Source: Candidatus Hydrogenedentota bacterium
GTDB lineage: Bacteria > Hydrogenedentota > Hydrogenedentia > Hydrogenedentales > SLHB01
Assembly: GCA_003557825.1 (NCBI GenBank)
Contig: PWNM01000610.1
Location: forward strand, 1-12,078
Length of the DNA stretch: 12,078 bases
Direction of reading: 5' to 3'
In this document: one piece after another, positions 5,930 through 12,078 of the stretch
Position numbering within the stretch: the stretch's first letter is position 1
How the letters are laid out: each line of letters begins with the position of its first letter
Notes under the pieces: generated by a model
What the model was told of the DNA's origin: nothing
Seen by the model: only the letters and a program-made list of their open reading frames with translations
Databases searched by the model: none
Made by a program: the position numbers and the translations under genes

Positions 5930-7129
5930 ATGTTTGAACTGCTGAATGCCGTTCCACCCGATCCCATCATGGGATTGACCGAGGCCTTCAAAAACGATCC
6001 AAATCCGGACAAAATAAACCTTGGTGTTGGCGTTTACAAGGATTCACAGGGAGCCACGCCCATTCTGGCCACGGTTAAAGAGGCAGAACGTCGTTTGATC
6101 GATTCAGAGAAAACAAAATCCTATCTCGGAATCGATGGATCGCCCGAGTTTGCCCAAGCAGTCCAGGAACTCATATTTGGGCTGGAGCATCCTTTAGTCA
6201 GGGGACATCGGGTGGTTACTGCCCAGACGCCGGGTGGAACGGCTGCGCTCCGAGTCGCTGCGGATCTGATCAAGCAAAAGTTTCCCGAAACGACCGTATG
6301 GCTGAGCGATCCCACCTGGGCCAATCACCATAGCATTTTTACCGCAGCCGGTTTGGCTGTACGAAAATACGCCTATTATAGCGCTGAGACCAAAGACGTC
6401 GACTTCGAACGGATGGTTGATTCCTTAAAGGAGGTCCCAGCCAGCGATGTCGTGGTGCTACACGGCTGTTGCCATAATCCCACCGGCGCCGATCCCGACC
6501 TGAATCAGTGGAAGGTGCTCGAGGAAGTCATCGAAGAGCGGGGATGGTTGCCCATTATCGACTTTGCCTATCAGGGATTCGCCGATGGCATCGAGGAAGA
6601 CGCTCAAGGATTGCTCCAGCTTCTCACGCCCGGCTGTGAGGCCATCATCTGTTCGTCCTTTTCAAAAAATTTTGGGATCTACTGTGAGCGTGTGGGAGCC
6701 CTTTCTGCTATAGGTTCCACTGCCGAGGCAACACAAATTGTTCATGGACATATCAAACGTAGCATAAGGGCAAATTATTCAAACCCGCCCTATCATGGCG
6801 CGGCGATTGTTTCTATCATCTTGAATGATCCCGAATTGCGCCGTCAATGGGAAGGCGAAGTGGACGAAATGCGGGATCGAATTGGCTTGATGCGCGAACT
6901 CTTCGTGAAAACACTAAAAGAAAAAGGCGTCAAGCATGATTTCTCCTTTCTTGCCGAGCAACGTGGGATGTTCTCCTTCTCAGGATTGACCAAAGAGCAC
7001 GTGGCGGCATTGAAGGAAAGGTATGCCATCTACATTGTGGACAATGGGCGAATCAATGTAGCCGGTATGACCGAGTCCAATATGGATTACCTGTGTATGG
7101 CCATCGCGAATGTGCTACAAGAAGGCTGA
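5930..7129 (+). CDS. aspC: Aspartate (aromatic) aminotransferase, AspC/TyrB type
   Basis: A 399-residue fold-type I, class I PLP aminotransferase, catalysing aspartate + 2-oxoglutarate to oxaloacetate + glutamate, with possible activity on aromatic amino acids. Length and residue numbers track E. coli AspC closely. The PLP lysine is K246 (SSFSKNFGIYCERVGAL) with the phosphate-binding arginine R254. W130 is in DPTWANH, N183 in HGCCHNPTGAD, and D211 and Y214 in IIDFAYQGF. The two substrate-carboxylate arginines are R280 (IRANYSNPP) and R374 (GRINVAGMT). No key residue is missing. The ATG at 5930 is chosen because AAGGAG (5915-5920) sits 9 bases upstream; a TTG at 5921 abuts that site and is rejected. 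A nitroreductase gene follows after 40 bases. AspC and TyrB cannot be separated securely from sequence alone. Confidence 0.92.
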   Translation: MFELLNAVPPDPIMGLTEAFKNDPNPDKINLGVGVYKDSQGATPILATVKEAERRLIDSEKTKSYLGIDGSPEFAQAVQELIFGLEHPLVRGHRVVTAQTPGGTAALRVAADLIKQKFPETTVWLSDPTWANHHSIFTAAGLAVRKYAYYSAETKDVDFERMVDSLKEVPASDVVVLHGCCHNPTGADPDLNQWKVLEEVIEERGWLPIIDFAYQGFADGIEEDAQGLLQLLTPGCEAIICSSFSKNFGIYCERVGALSAIGSTAEATQIVHGHIKRSIRANYSNPPYHGAAIVSIILNDPELRRQWEGEVDEMRDRIGLMRELFVKTLKEKGVKHDFSFLAEQRGMFSFSGLTKEHVAALKERYAIYIVDNGRINVAGMTESNMDYLCMAIANVLQEG

Positions 7130-7169
7130 GTACAGTCTGAGCAAAATTTTATGAGGAGGTAACGTCGAT

Positions 7170-7661
7170 ATGGATGCAATAGAAGCTCTTAAGACACGTC
7201 GTTCCGTTCGATCCTTTAAGCCCGATCCGGTCCCCACCGAGGCGGTTGAGGATATTGTGGATTGCGGGCGTCTAGCGGCGACAGCCATCAACATCCAGCC
7301 ATGGGAATTTGTCGTGGTTCAGGATGAGGGGGTTCGAAAACGCATTGCCGATGCGACGGATCATGGCAAATTTATCGCGGAGGCGCCGGTCTGCATCGTG
7401 GTCCTATGTAAACATGGGAATTATTATCTTGAAGATGGCTGCGCTGCCACGCAGAATATACTCGTCGCGGCTCATTGCCATGGGCTGGGATCGTGCTGGG
7501 TGGCCGGTGATAAGAAAAGCTATGCAGAGGCCATCCGCAAGATGCTGGGCGCGCCAGACGGCCATGTTGTCGTCAGCCTCATTCCCATTGGGTACCCCGT
7601 TGAACCGGGTAATCCGCCCAAACGACCTCTCTCCGAGGTTCTACATTGGGAAAAGTATTAA
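7170..7661 (+). CDS. Nitroreductase-family FMN oxidoreductase
   Basis: A 163-residue member of the short nitroreductase family, normally a homodimer binding FMN at the subunit interface and using NAD(P)H. The N-terminal TRRSVRSF (residues 9-16) is the FMN-phosphate motif. 'AATAINIQPWEFVVVQD' matches the usual 'P.SA.N.QPW.F.VV' segment, with the proline-serine part replaced by AT. 'DGCAATQNILVAAHCHGLGS' and 'CWVAG' match the central helix and loop, and the end 'PPKRPLSEVLHWEKY' is typical. The ATG at 7170 has a strong GAGGAGGT site at 7153-7160. It sits 40 bases after the aminotransferase gene with no terminator between, so co-transcription is likely. The physiological substrate is unknown; related short members reduce quinones, flavins or nitroaromatics. 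Confidence 0.9.
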   Translation: MDAIEALKTRRSVRSFKPDPVPTEAVEDIVDCGRLAATAINIQPWEFVVVQDEGVRKRIADATDHGKFIAEAPVCIVVLCKHGNYYLEDGCAATQNILVAAHCHGLGSCWVAGDKKSYAEAIRKMLGAPDGHVVVSLIPIGYPVEPGNPPKRPLSEVLHWEKY

Positions 7662-7683
7662 CTGTCACAACCGGAATTACTGC

Positions 7684-7722
7684 CATGCCCGCGCCGCAGC
7701 CTATAGCTGTTGCGCGGGCATG
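7684..7722 (+). terminator. Strong hairpin after the nitroreductase gene
   Basis: CATGCCCGCGC (7684-7694) is perfectly complementary to GCGCGGGCATG (7712-7722). CAGC (7697-7700) and GCTG (7706-7709) extend the stem inside to a CTATA loop. It begins 22 bases after the stop codon, a typical terminator location. The downstream sequence TTCATCTA is only weakly T-rich, so it may end transcription inefficiently or act as an mRNA 3'-end stabiliser. Confidence 0.5.
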
Positions 7723-7760
7723 TTCATCTAGGGGCGGTTCCGCCGATTGGGGCGTCTATT

Positions 7761-7769
7761 TGGTATGAT
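7761..7769 (+). promoter_or_regulatory. Extended -10 promoter candidate for the coiled-coil gene
   Basis: TGGTATGAT matches TGnTATAAT with one mismatch and lacks a good -35. Transcription would start near 7776, about 46 bases before the ATG at 7822. A second TATGAT lies at 7788-7793 within a repeated GTATGATG (7763-7770 and 7787-7794). Confidence 0.35.
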
Positions 7770-7821
7770 GAATATGGGCCACGTGCGTATGATGGACATT
7801 TGATTGGAGGCGGGTTCCACG

Positions 7822-9825
7822 ATGATCAAATTTAACTGTGCCGAATGCGGAAATCCGTTTCGCGTACCCGATGAGTTTGCTGGTCGGGCGGGGCGGTGTA
7901 AAATATGCAGTGCCGTAATTGTCGTCCCCCAATCGGATGGAAGCGTTGGCGTCGACCATGCCACGCCTGCGTGGGTCGACCATTTCGAGCGTATCATCGG
8001 GCATACCGAACAGATGCGCCGAGAGGAAGCCCTTCGTTTTAAGGCCCTTTATACCCGCTATCAGGAGATCAAAAAGTACGCAAGATCCCTTCGACAGCAG
8101 GAAGAGCAGTGGGCCCATGTGAATGCACGGCTTGAAGAGGCCCATGAAGAGCTTAACAAGGTTTCCGACGAATTGGATGCCGCACGCAAGGCTCAAGGCG
8201 CCGCCGAGTCGGAACGGGATCATTTCAAAACGGAGCTTGCGGAGCTTCGGCAATCTTTAGACGATGAGCGGGAGGCGAGAATCGCCACGCAGGAATCGCT
8301 TGCTGTTACGCAAGTCAAGGCCGAAGAGGCGGCAAATCTCAAAAATGAATGCAACCAGCTTCGCACGGAACGCGATGAAGCCCAAGCAACCATAGCCTCA
8401 TTACGCGAAGAGCTTCGAACACTTGAGGCCACATCCGATCCAGAAGCGGCCCATGCCCGGCTCATAGAGCTGCATGACCAGATCGATGCCCTTCGCCGGC
8501 AGGCAGATGAAGAACGAGCCGGCCGCAATATCTTTGCTTCGCGTATGGCGGATATGAGCGCGCACAATGCCCGTCTTGAGGAAACCATTACGGCTGCCGA
8601 AGCAAGCCTTACGCAATACAAGGCCGCGAAGGCCGAGATCGAAGCACGAGCTGGACAGATTCAGGAACACCTCGACGACGAACGGACGGACCATGCTGAG
8701 CTTCGAGGTCGATTCGAGGCTTTGAAAGAAGAGCAACAGCGCCTTGCGGACGAACTCACCGCCGCACGGGAAAGGCGCGATGAACACGAAAGGGCCCTCA
8801 ATTCCACCATAGCGCGTTTGGCCCGGCAGGAGGAGGAACTACGACAGGCCAACGCGGAGAAAGAACGGCTCTCGGCTGCCATTGCTCCCGACGATGAGAC
8901 CGGGCGAGAAGCGTTGAAAGCGCGTCTCGTCGAGGCCCATGAGGAAGAGGAGTGGCTCGTAAGTCAGGTGGCGGAAGCAAATCAGGCCTTGGGATCATTG
9001 AACGAGCAACTCGCCGTCCTTGAGAAGGAAAAGGTCGACCTGGCAAAGGCTCTCGTCTATCTTCGCACCGGCAACGAATTGTTACAGGCGCAACTCACTG
9101 AACTGATGGTTCGTCATGAGGATGTTGATTCCGCCTACCGCGAACGGGACGAGGCCCTCGATCACCTTCGTGAGGTCGAGACGCAGCTGGAGCGGATAAA
9201 GGCCGAATATGAAGCGGCCTATCAAAGCAGCGATTCCTCCGAATCCCAGGCTGCCCAAGCCGCGCTTGAGGCCGAACGGCATGCGGAAGAAGCCGATGCC
9301 CTTCGAGCCCAGGTCCAAGCCCTTGAAGAGGAGCGAGATACGCTTCGCGTACGGTCCGAACAAGCCGAAAGACACGTCGAAGAACTGGAGGCGGAATGCG
9401 CCGGCGTGTCCGATATTCGGCACCGCGCCGATGCCTTGGCCAATGAGCTATCCGCTGCGCGGGCGGCCCGCGAAGAGAGCGCCCTTGCCGTGGAACGCAT
9501 CGCCGCGGAACTGGCGTCTTCCTCAAAACACCTTGGATCCGTTGAAGAGCATACCGGGCATCTCGAACGCCAAATCGAAGCGCTGACGCAAGAACGGGAT
9601 GCCGCTCAACGCGACGCAGAAACTCTCCAGCAGCGGATCGCGGAGTTGGAGGACAATCTGGCTTTTGGCGGAGGTCAATCCTCAGAAGCACACGCTCCGA
9701 CTGGAACCGACGACGACACGCTGATTCCAGAGTTACTCGACGACTCGGACAACGAGATCATAGATGTCCTTATGCGTTTTATGAAGAGCGACGATGATCA
9801 ATCCGATAGAGAAGGATCGTTATAG
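7822..9825 (+). CDS. Zinc-ribbon, long coiled-coil protein of unknown function
   Basis: A 667-residue protein with no recognised catalytic domain. Residues 1-36 form a small zinc ribbon: C6-x2-C9 and C26-x2-C29, with the spacer RVPDEFAGRAGRCKIC and ending in IVVP. This module is common at the N-termini of planctomycete- and PVC-type proteins. From about residue 60 to 620 the chain is almost entirely heptad-rich Glu/Arg/Ala/Leu coiled coil (for example RRQADEERAGRNIFASRMAD), resembling SMC or myosin-like rods but without ATPase heads. An acidic tail follows, with DDDTLIPELLDD and IIDVLMRFMKSDDDQSD, possibly a short conserved interaction motif. There is no signal peptide or membrane helix, so it is probably cytoplasmic. 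The ATG at 7822 is chosen because it starts the ribbon (MIKFNCAECG) and GGAGG is at 7806-7810; the TTG at 7804 overlaps that site. A structural, polarity or scaffold role is possible but unproven. Confidence 0.85.
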   Translation: MIKFNCAECGNPFRVPDEFAGRAGRCKICSAVIVVPQSDGSVGVDHATPAWVDHFERIIGHTEQMRREEALRFKALYTRYQEIKKYARSLRQQEEQWAHVNARLEEAHEELNKVSDELDAARKAQGAAESERDHFKTELAELRQSLDDEREARIATQESLAVTQVKAEEAANLKNECNQLRTERDEAQATIASLREELRTLEATSDPEAAHARLIELHDQIDALRRQADEERAGRNIFASRMADMSAHNARLEETITAAEASLTQYKAAKAEIEARAGQIQEHLDDERTDHAELRGRFEALKEEQQRLADELTAARERRDEHERALNSTIARLARQEEELRQANAEKERLSAAIAPDDETGREALKARLVEAHEEEEWLVSQVAEANQALGSLNEQLAVLEKEKVDLAKALVYLRTGNELLQAQLTELMVRHEDVDSAYRERDEALDHLREVETQLERIKAEYEAAYQSSDSSESQAAQAALEAERHAEEADALRAQVQALEEERDTLRVRSEQAERHVEELEAECAGVSDIRHRADALANELSAARAAREESALAVERIAAELASSSKHLGSVEEHTGHLERQIEALTQERDAAQRDAETLQQRIAELEDNLAFGGGQSSEAHAPTGTDDDTLIPELLDDSDNEIIDVLMRFMKSDDDQSDREGSL

Positions 9826-9847
9826 CGATGTATAGGTTGGACAATTT

Positions 9848-9865
9848 CCGGGCGGCACGCCCTGG
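9848..9865 (+). other. Short hairpin between the coiled-coil and esterase genes
   Basis: GGGCG (9850-9854) pairs with CGCCC (9858-9862) around GCA, with a flanking CC/GG pair across a bulged T. There is no T-tract after it. It lies in the 92-base gap and could be a weak attenuator or simply a GC-rich chance dyad. Confidence 0.3.
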
Positions 9866-9917
9866 AGATGCAGCATGGCCCCTGATCATGACTCCGACAC
9901 GGTGAAAGGATAGGTTT

Positions 9918-11084
9918 ATGCAGTTCCAATGGCATATAGGAGTTGCCTTACTCATTCAAGGCGTGTTGGCGGTTACGGCAGGGGAGACCGATGGCGATCG
10001 CGTTGATGCCCTGCCCGATCCGTTTCGGTTCAATGACGGGACGCGTGTCGAGAATCGGCACGACTGGGAGCTTCGGCGAACCGAAATAACGGAGCTGTTG
10101 CTCGATATCCAATATGGACAGCTACCCGATGATCCCGGTACGGTGTCCATCGTGTCCAGCGAGCCGGACGAATCAATCTACAATGACCGTGTCCGTCGGA
10201 GGAAGGTCACCCTTGCATGGGGACCCAAGCAGCAGGTTCGGCAAACCCTTACCATCGATTTTCCCGTGGAGTCCTCTGGTCCCTGCCCCCTGATTTTGCG
10301 GATCGGCGATGGCGAACCCGATCCTGGAGCCGGCGCCCAGCGTGGATATATATTCGCATCCTTTAACCATCGGGAAATGGATCCCGATCCTGATGGAAAG
10401 GATTTCAAGGGGCCTGTACAAGAAGCCTATCCCGACGATCTGGCGTGGGGCAGTATTGCTGTATGGGCCTGGAGCGCATCCCGTGCGCTGGATTATCTAC
10501 TCACGTTACCGGAAGTGGATCCGGCACGCACCGTAATCACAGGCCATTCGCGTTGCGGAAAAGCCGCCCTGTTGTGCGGAGCTCTGGATGACCGGTTCGT
10601 CATCGTTGCCCCCAACGGGTCTGGATGCGGCGGCGCAGGCACCTACCGTATTCAAGGCGAAGGCTCCGAAACCCTCGAAGCGATCACCCGTACGGATCGG
10701 TTTGCGGCCTGGTTCCATCCGGATTTCCGCCGCTTTGCCGGCCGTGAGGAAGAGCTTCCATTTGATCAGCATTTTCTACGAGCCCTTGTCGCGCCACGGG
10801 CGGTTATATCGACCGATGCCTTGAGCGACCATTGGGCCAATCCAAAAGGCACGCAAGCGGCGTATCAAGCCGCTCAACCGGTTTTTGATTTCCTTGGCGT
10901 ATCCCAGAACAACGCGCTACATTTCCGTGAGGGTGGCCATGCCTTCAATGCCGAGGACTACGGGGCATTGCTGGACTTCATGGAGGCCTTTTTCGAGGGG
11001 CAATCGCCAGGCGAATCATACAGGGAGTTGCCTTTCCCATATTTCCAACCTGAGCTGCCTTGGCTCGATACCATCCCAGGCTGA
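9918..11084 (+). CDS. Secreted CE15-like glucuronoyl esterase / alpha-beta hydrolase
   Basis: A 388-residue exported serine esterase. Residues 1-21 form a signal peptide (hydrophobic GVALLIQGVLAV, then TAGETDG). The nucleophile elbow is GHSRCGKAALLCGAL with S211, followed by APNGSGCGGAGTYR and 'RFAAWFHPDF'. 'QHFLRALVAPRAVI' and 'DALSDHWANPKGTQAAY' come next, and the catalytic histidine is probably H341 in EGGHAFN. This order is that of carbohydrate esterase family 15, whose members cleave the ester between lignin alcohols and 4-O-methyl-glucuronic acid on xylan. The length is close to bacterial members. The family's acidic triad residue cannot be assigned with certainty. The ATG at 9918 is supported by the purine-rich AAGGATAGG upstream. 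The SUI1-type gene starts 18 bases downstream. Bacterial CE15 proteins vary in substrate, so activity on glucuronoyl esters is an inference. Confidence 0.82.
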   Translation: MQFQWHIGVALLIQGVLAVTAGETDGDRVDALPDPFRFNDGTRVENRHDWELRRTEITELLLDIQYGQLPDDPGTVSIVSSEPDESIYNDRVRRRKVTLAWGPKQQVRQTLTIDFPVESSGPCPLILRIGDGEPDPGAGAQRGYIFASFNHREMDPDPDGKDFKGPVQEAYPDDLAWGSIAVWAWSASRALDYLLTLPEVDPARTVITGHSRCGKAALLCGALDDRFVIVAPNGSGCGGAGTYRIQGEGSETLEAITRTDRFAAWFHPDFRRFAGREEELPFDQHFLRALVAPRAVISTDALSDHWANPKGTQAAYQAAQPVFDFLGVSQNNALHFREGGHAFNAEDYGALLDFMEAFFEGQSPGESYRELPFPYFQPELPWLDTIPG

Positions 11085-11102
11085 ACCACAGGAGACAGAC
11101 CC

Positions 11103-11471
11103 ATGGCGAAGAAGTCAAAGCGCATCGATGTAAATACTGAACCAGAACCGTTGTCACATAACCCCTTTGCCGAACTCAGTGGCGCCGATGTGCCTGCTCC
11201 GGAGCCCGAGTCCACCCAAGAAGAGCCGGGCCAAGAATCGGCATTCCGCATCGGTCGCACGCGAAAGGGTGGATTTGCGTTGTCAGTCGAACGTCGTCCC
11301 GGTGGCAAGGTCGTAACTGTACTGGACAATGTCGAGGGCGACGCGGAAGCGCTGCTCCGGCTATTGCGAAAGCGCTGTGGCGCTGGCGGCGCTGTCCGCG
11401 AAGGCGCCATTGAAATCCAGGGCGACCACCGCGAACGTATCGAGGCGCTTCTCAATTCTGGAATCGAGTAG
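11103..11471 (+). CDS. SUI1/eIF1-like protein (YciH type)
   Basis: A 122-residue protein whose C-terminal half (about 57-122) is a SUI1 domain. It shows VERRPGGKVVTVLDNVEGD, LLRLLRKRCGAGGAVREG and AIEIQGDHRERIEALL, with the diagnostic CGAGG...G.IEIQGDHR. In archaea and eukaryotes SUI1/eIF1 monitors start-codon selection on the small ribosomal subunit. The bacterial YciH homologues act on translation initiation in a less defined, possibly stress-related way. Residues 1-50 form a charged, Pro/Glu-rich, probably disordered N-terminal extension. The ATG at 11103 has AGGAGA at 11090-11095 with 7-base spacing. The gene follows the esterase gene by 18 bases and is probably co-transcribed, although no functional link is evident. 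Confidence 0.9.
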   Translation: MAKKSKRIDVNTEPEPLSHNPFAELSGADVPAPEPESTQEEPGQESAFRIGRTRKGGFALSVERRPGGKVVTVLDNVEGDAEALLRLLRKRCGAGGAVREGAIEIQGDHRERIEALLNSGIE

Positions 11472-11494
11472 TCCGCCCAGCACGAATTAAAATT

Positions 11495-11541
11495 TCAGAT
11501 CTCAGATCTCAGATCTCAGATCCCAAATTGGGTCTCAGATC
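11495..11541. repeat. Heptanucleotide tandem repeat (TCAGATC) with nearby dyad
   Basis: Four perfect head-to-tail copies of TCAGATC cover 11495-11522, and a fifth copy lies at 11535-11541. Between them, CCCAA and TTGGG (11522-11532) form a small stem around one A. Each junction creates AGATCT (11497, 11504, 11511; also 11537). The repeat lies between the ends of the convergent SUI1 and ZIP genes. Confidence 0.9.
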
Positions 11542-11562
11542 TCGCCGTCATATGGGATGGAG

Positions 11563-12078
11563 CTATCCCAGGGCAACATCTAAAATCATCATGAGCGTAA
11601 ATCCGGTCATCACGCCAATGGTGGGGATATCCGTGTCGCCCTTGCGCTGGGCTTCCGGGATTAACTCCTCTGCGACGACGAAGATCATCGCGCCGGCAGC
11701 GAAGGCCAATGCATACGGTAGGATTGGACGCATTAATATGACGGCCGCTGCACCAACTACACAGGATATAGGTTCGACAAGGCCTGACAGTTGGCCATAC
11801 CAAAAGCATTTCAACCGTGAAACACCTTCGCGCCGAAGCGGCATGGCCACTGCGGTGCCTTCTGGCAGGTTTTGAATCCCAATACCAATGGTCAATGCGA
11901 TTGCGCCCGCCATTGCCGCTCCCGGAATACCGCTGGCCACTGCTCCAAATGCAACACCAATCGCCAATCCCTCTGGTATGTTGTGGAGGGTGATGGCCAA
12001 GACAAGTAGCGTGCTACGGCGCCATGAGGTCGGGATACCCTCCGCCTCAGACATGGCCAACCGGGGATGGACATGGGG
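11563..12078 (-). CDS. ZIP-family metal transporter (5' part off the window)
   Basis: The C-terminal 171 residues of a ZIP-family divalent-metal (Zn/Fe/Mn) importer of the inner membrane; the frame is open to the right edge, so the N-terminal helices are missing. A metal-binding-type loop with histidines (PHVHPRLAM) and 'SEAEGIPTSWRRSTLL' precedes the signature helix LAITLHNIPEGLAIGVAFG. The next helix carries IGIQNLPEGTAVAMPL, the second binding-site motif. Then come helices LVEPISCVVGAAAVIL and FAAGAMIFVVAEELIPEAQ, which match the last ZIP helices including the conserved glutamates. The gene ends in TAG at 11565-11563. It converges on the SUI1-type gene with 91 bases between the stops. It resembles ZupT/GufA-type bacterial members; metal preference cannot be read from sequence. 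Confidence 0.92.
   Translation of the reverse strand, partial: PHVHPRLAMSEAEGIPTSWRRSTLLVLAITLHNIPEGLAIGVAFGAVASGIPGAAMAGAIALTIGIGIQNLPEGTAVAMPLRREGVSRLKCFWYGQLSGLVEPISCVVGAAAVILMRPILPYALAFAAGAMIFVVAEELIPEAQRKGDTDIPTIGVMTGFTLMMILDVALG

Noticed and set aside
8220..9691. Several long open frames on the minus strand inside the coiled-coil gene
   Set aside because: They are Ser/Arg-rich, low-complexity translations opposite Glu/Arg/Ala codons, with no ribosome sites or family motifs; the plus-strand frame explains the region fully.
11495..11541. CRISPR-like array
   Set aside because: The units are 7 bases with no spacers; it is a simple tandem repeat.

Overview
The window looks like chromosomal DNA from a free-living, fairly GC-rich bacterium with good Shine-Dalgarno sites. 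No single gene fixes the lineage. Three features together suggest a Planctomycetota/Verrucomicrobiota/Hydrogenedentota-type bacterium: an N-terminal zinc ribbon of the 'VPDE.AGR.GRC' type on a long coiled-coil protein, a secreted CE15-like esterase, and the siroheme-dependent (Ahb) heme route. This placement is an inference of moderate to low confidence. No phage genes, transposase, CRISPR array, tRNA or rRNA were seen.

Left part (1-3023, minus strand): a tightly overlapping ahbC-ahbA-ahbB block encodes most of the alternative heme pathway. AhbA/AhbB decarboxylate siroheme and AhbC removes the acetate side chains. ahbB runs off the left edge, so ahbD, if linked, lies outside. A family 2 glycosyltransferase gene lies upstream on the same strand and has an extended -10 promoter.

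Middle (3217-7661, plus strand): an iron-sulfur flavoprotein-like NAD(P)H/FMN reductase is followed by a 449-base gap. That gap ends in a decayed C-terminal piece of a sugar ABC transporter binding protein. Next come an ankyrin-repeat lipoprotein and an EamA/DMT exporter as a close pair. Then an AspC-type aspartate aminotransferase, preceded by a promoter and a 30-base dyad in its leader, and a small nitroreductase form another pair. A strong hairpin (7684-7722) closes this block.

Right part (7822-12078): a 667-residue zinc-ribbon/coiled-coil protein of unknown function, then a secreted glucuronoyl-esterase-like hydrolase and a bacterial SUI1/YciH-type protein, all on plus. A convergent ZIP metal transporter runs off the right edge. 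A 7-base tandem repeat (TCAGATC) lies between the convergent SUI1 and ZIP genes.

I found no convincing new multi-gene defence or mobile system. The items most worth a second look are the large zinc-ribbon coiled-coil protein, the overlapping Ahb cluster, the aminotransferase leader dyad, the binding-protein relic and the heptad repeat.
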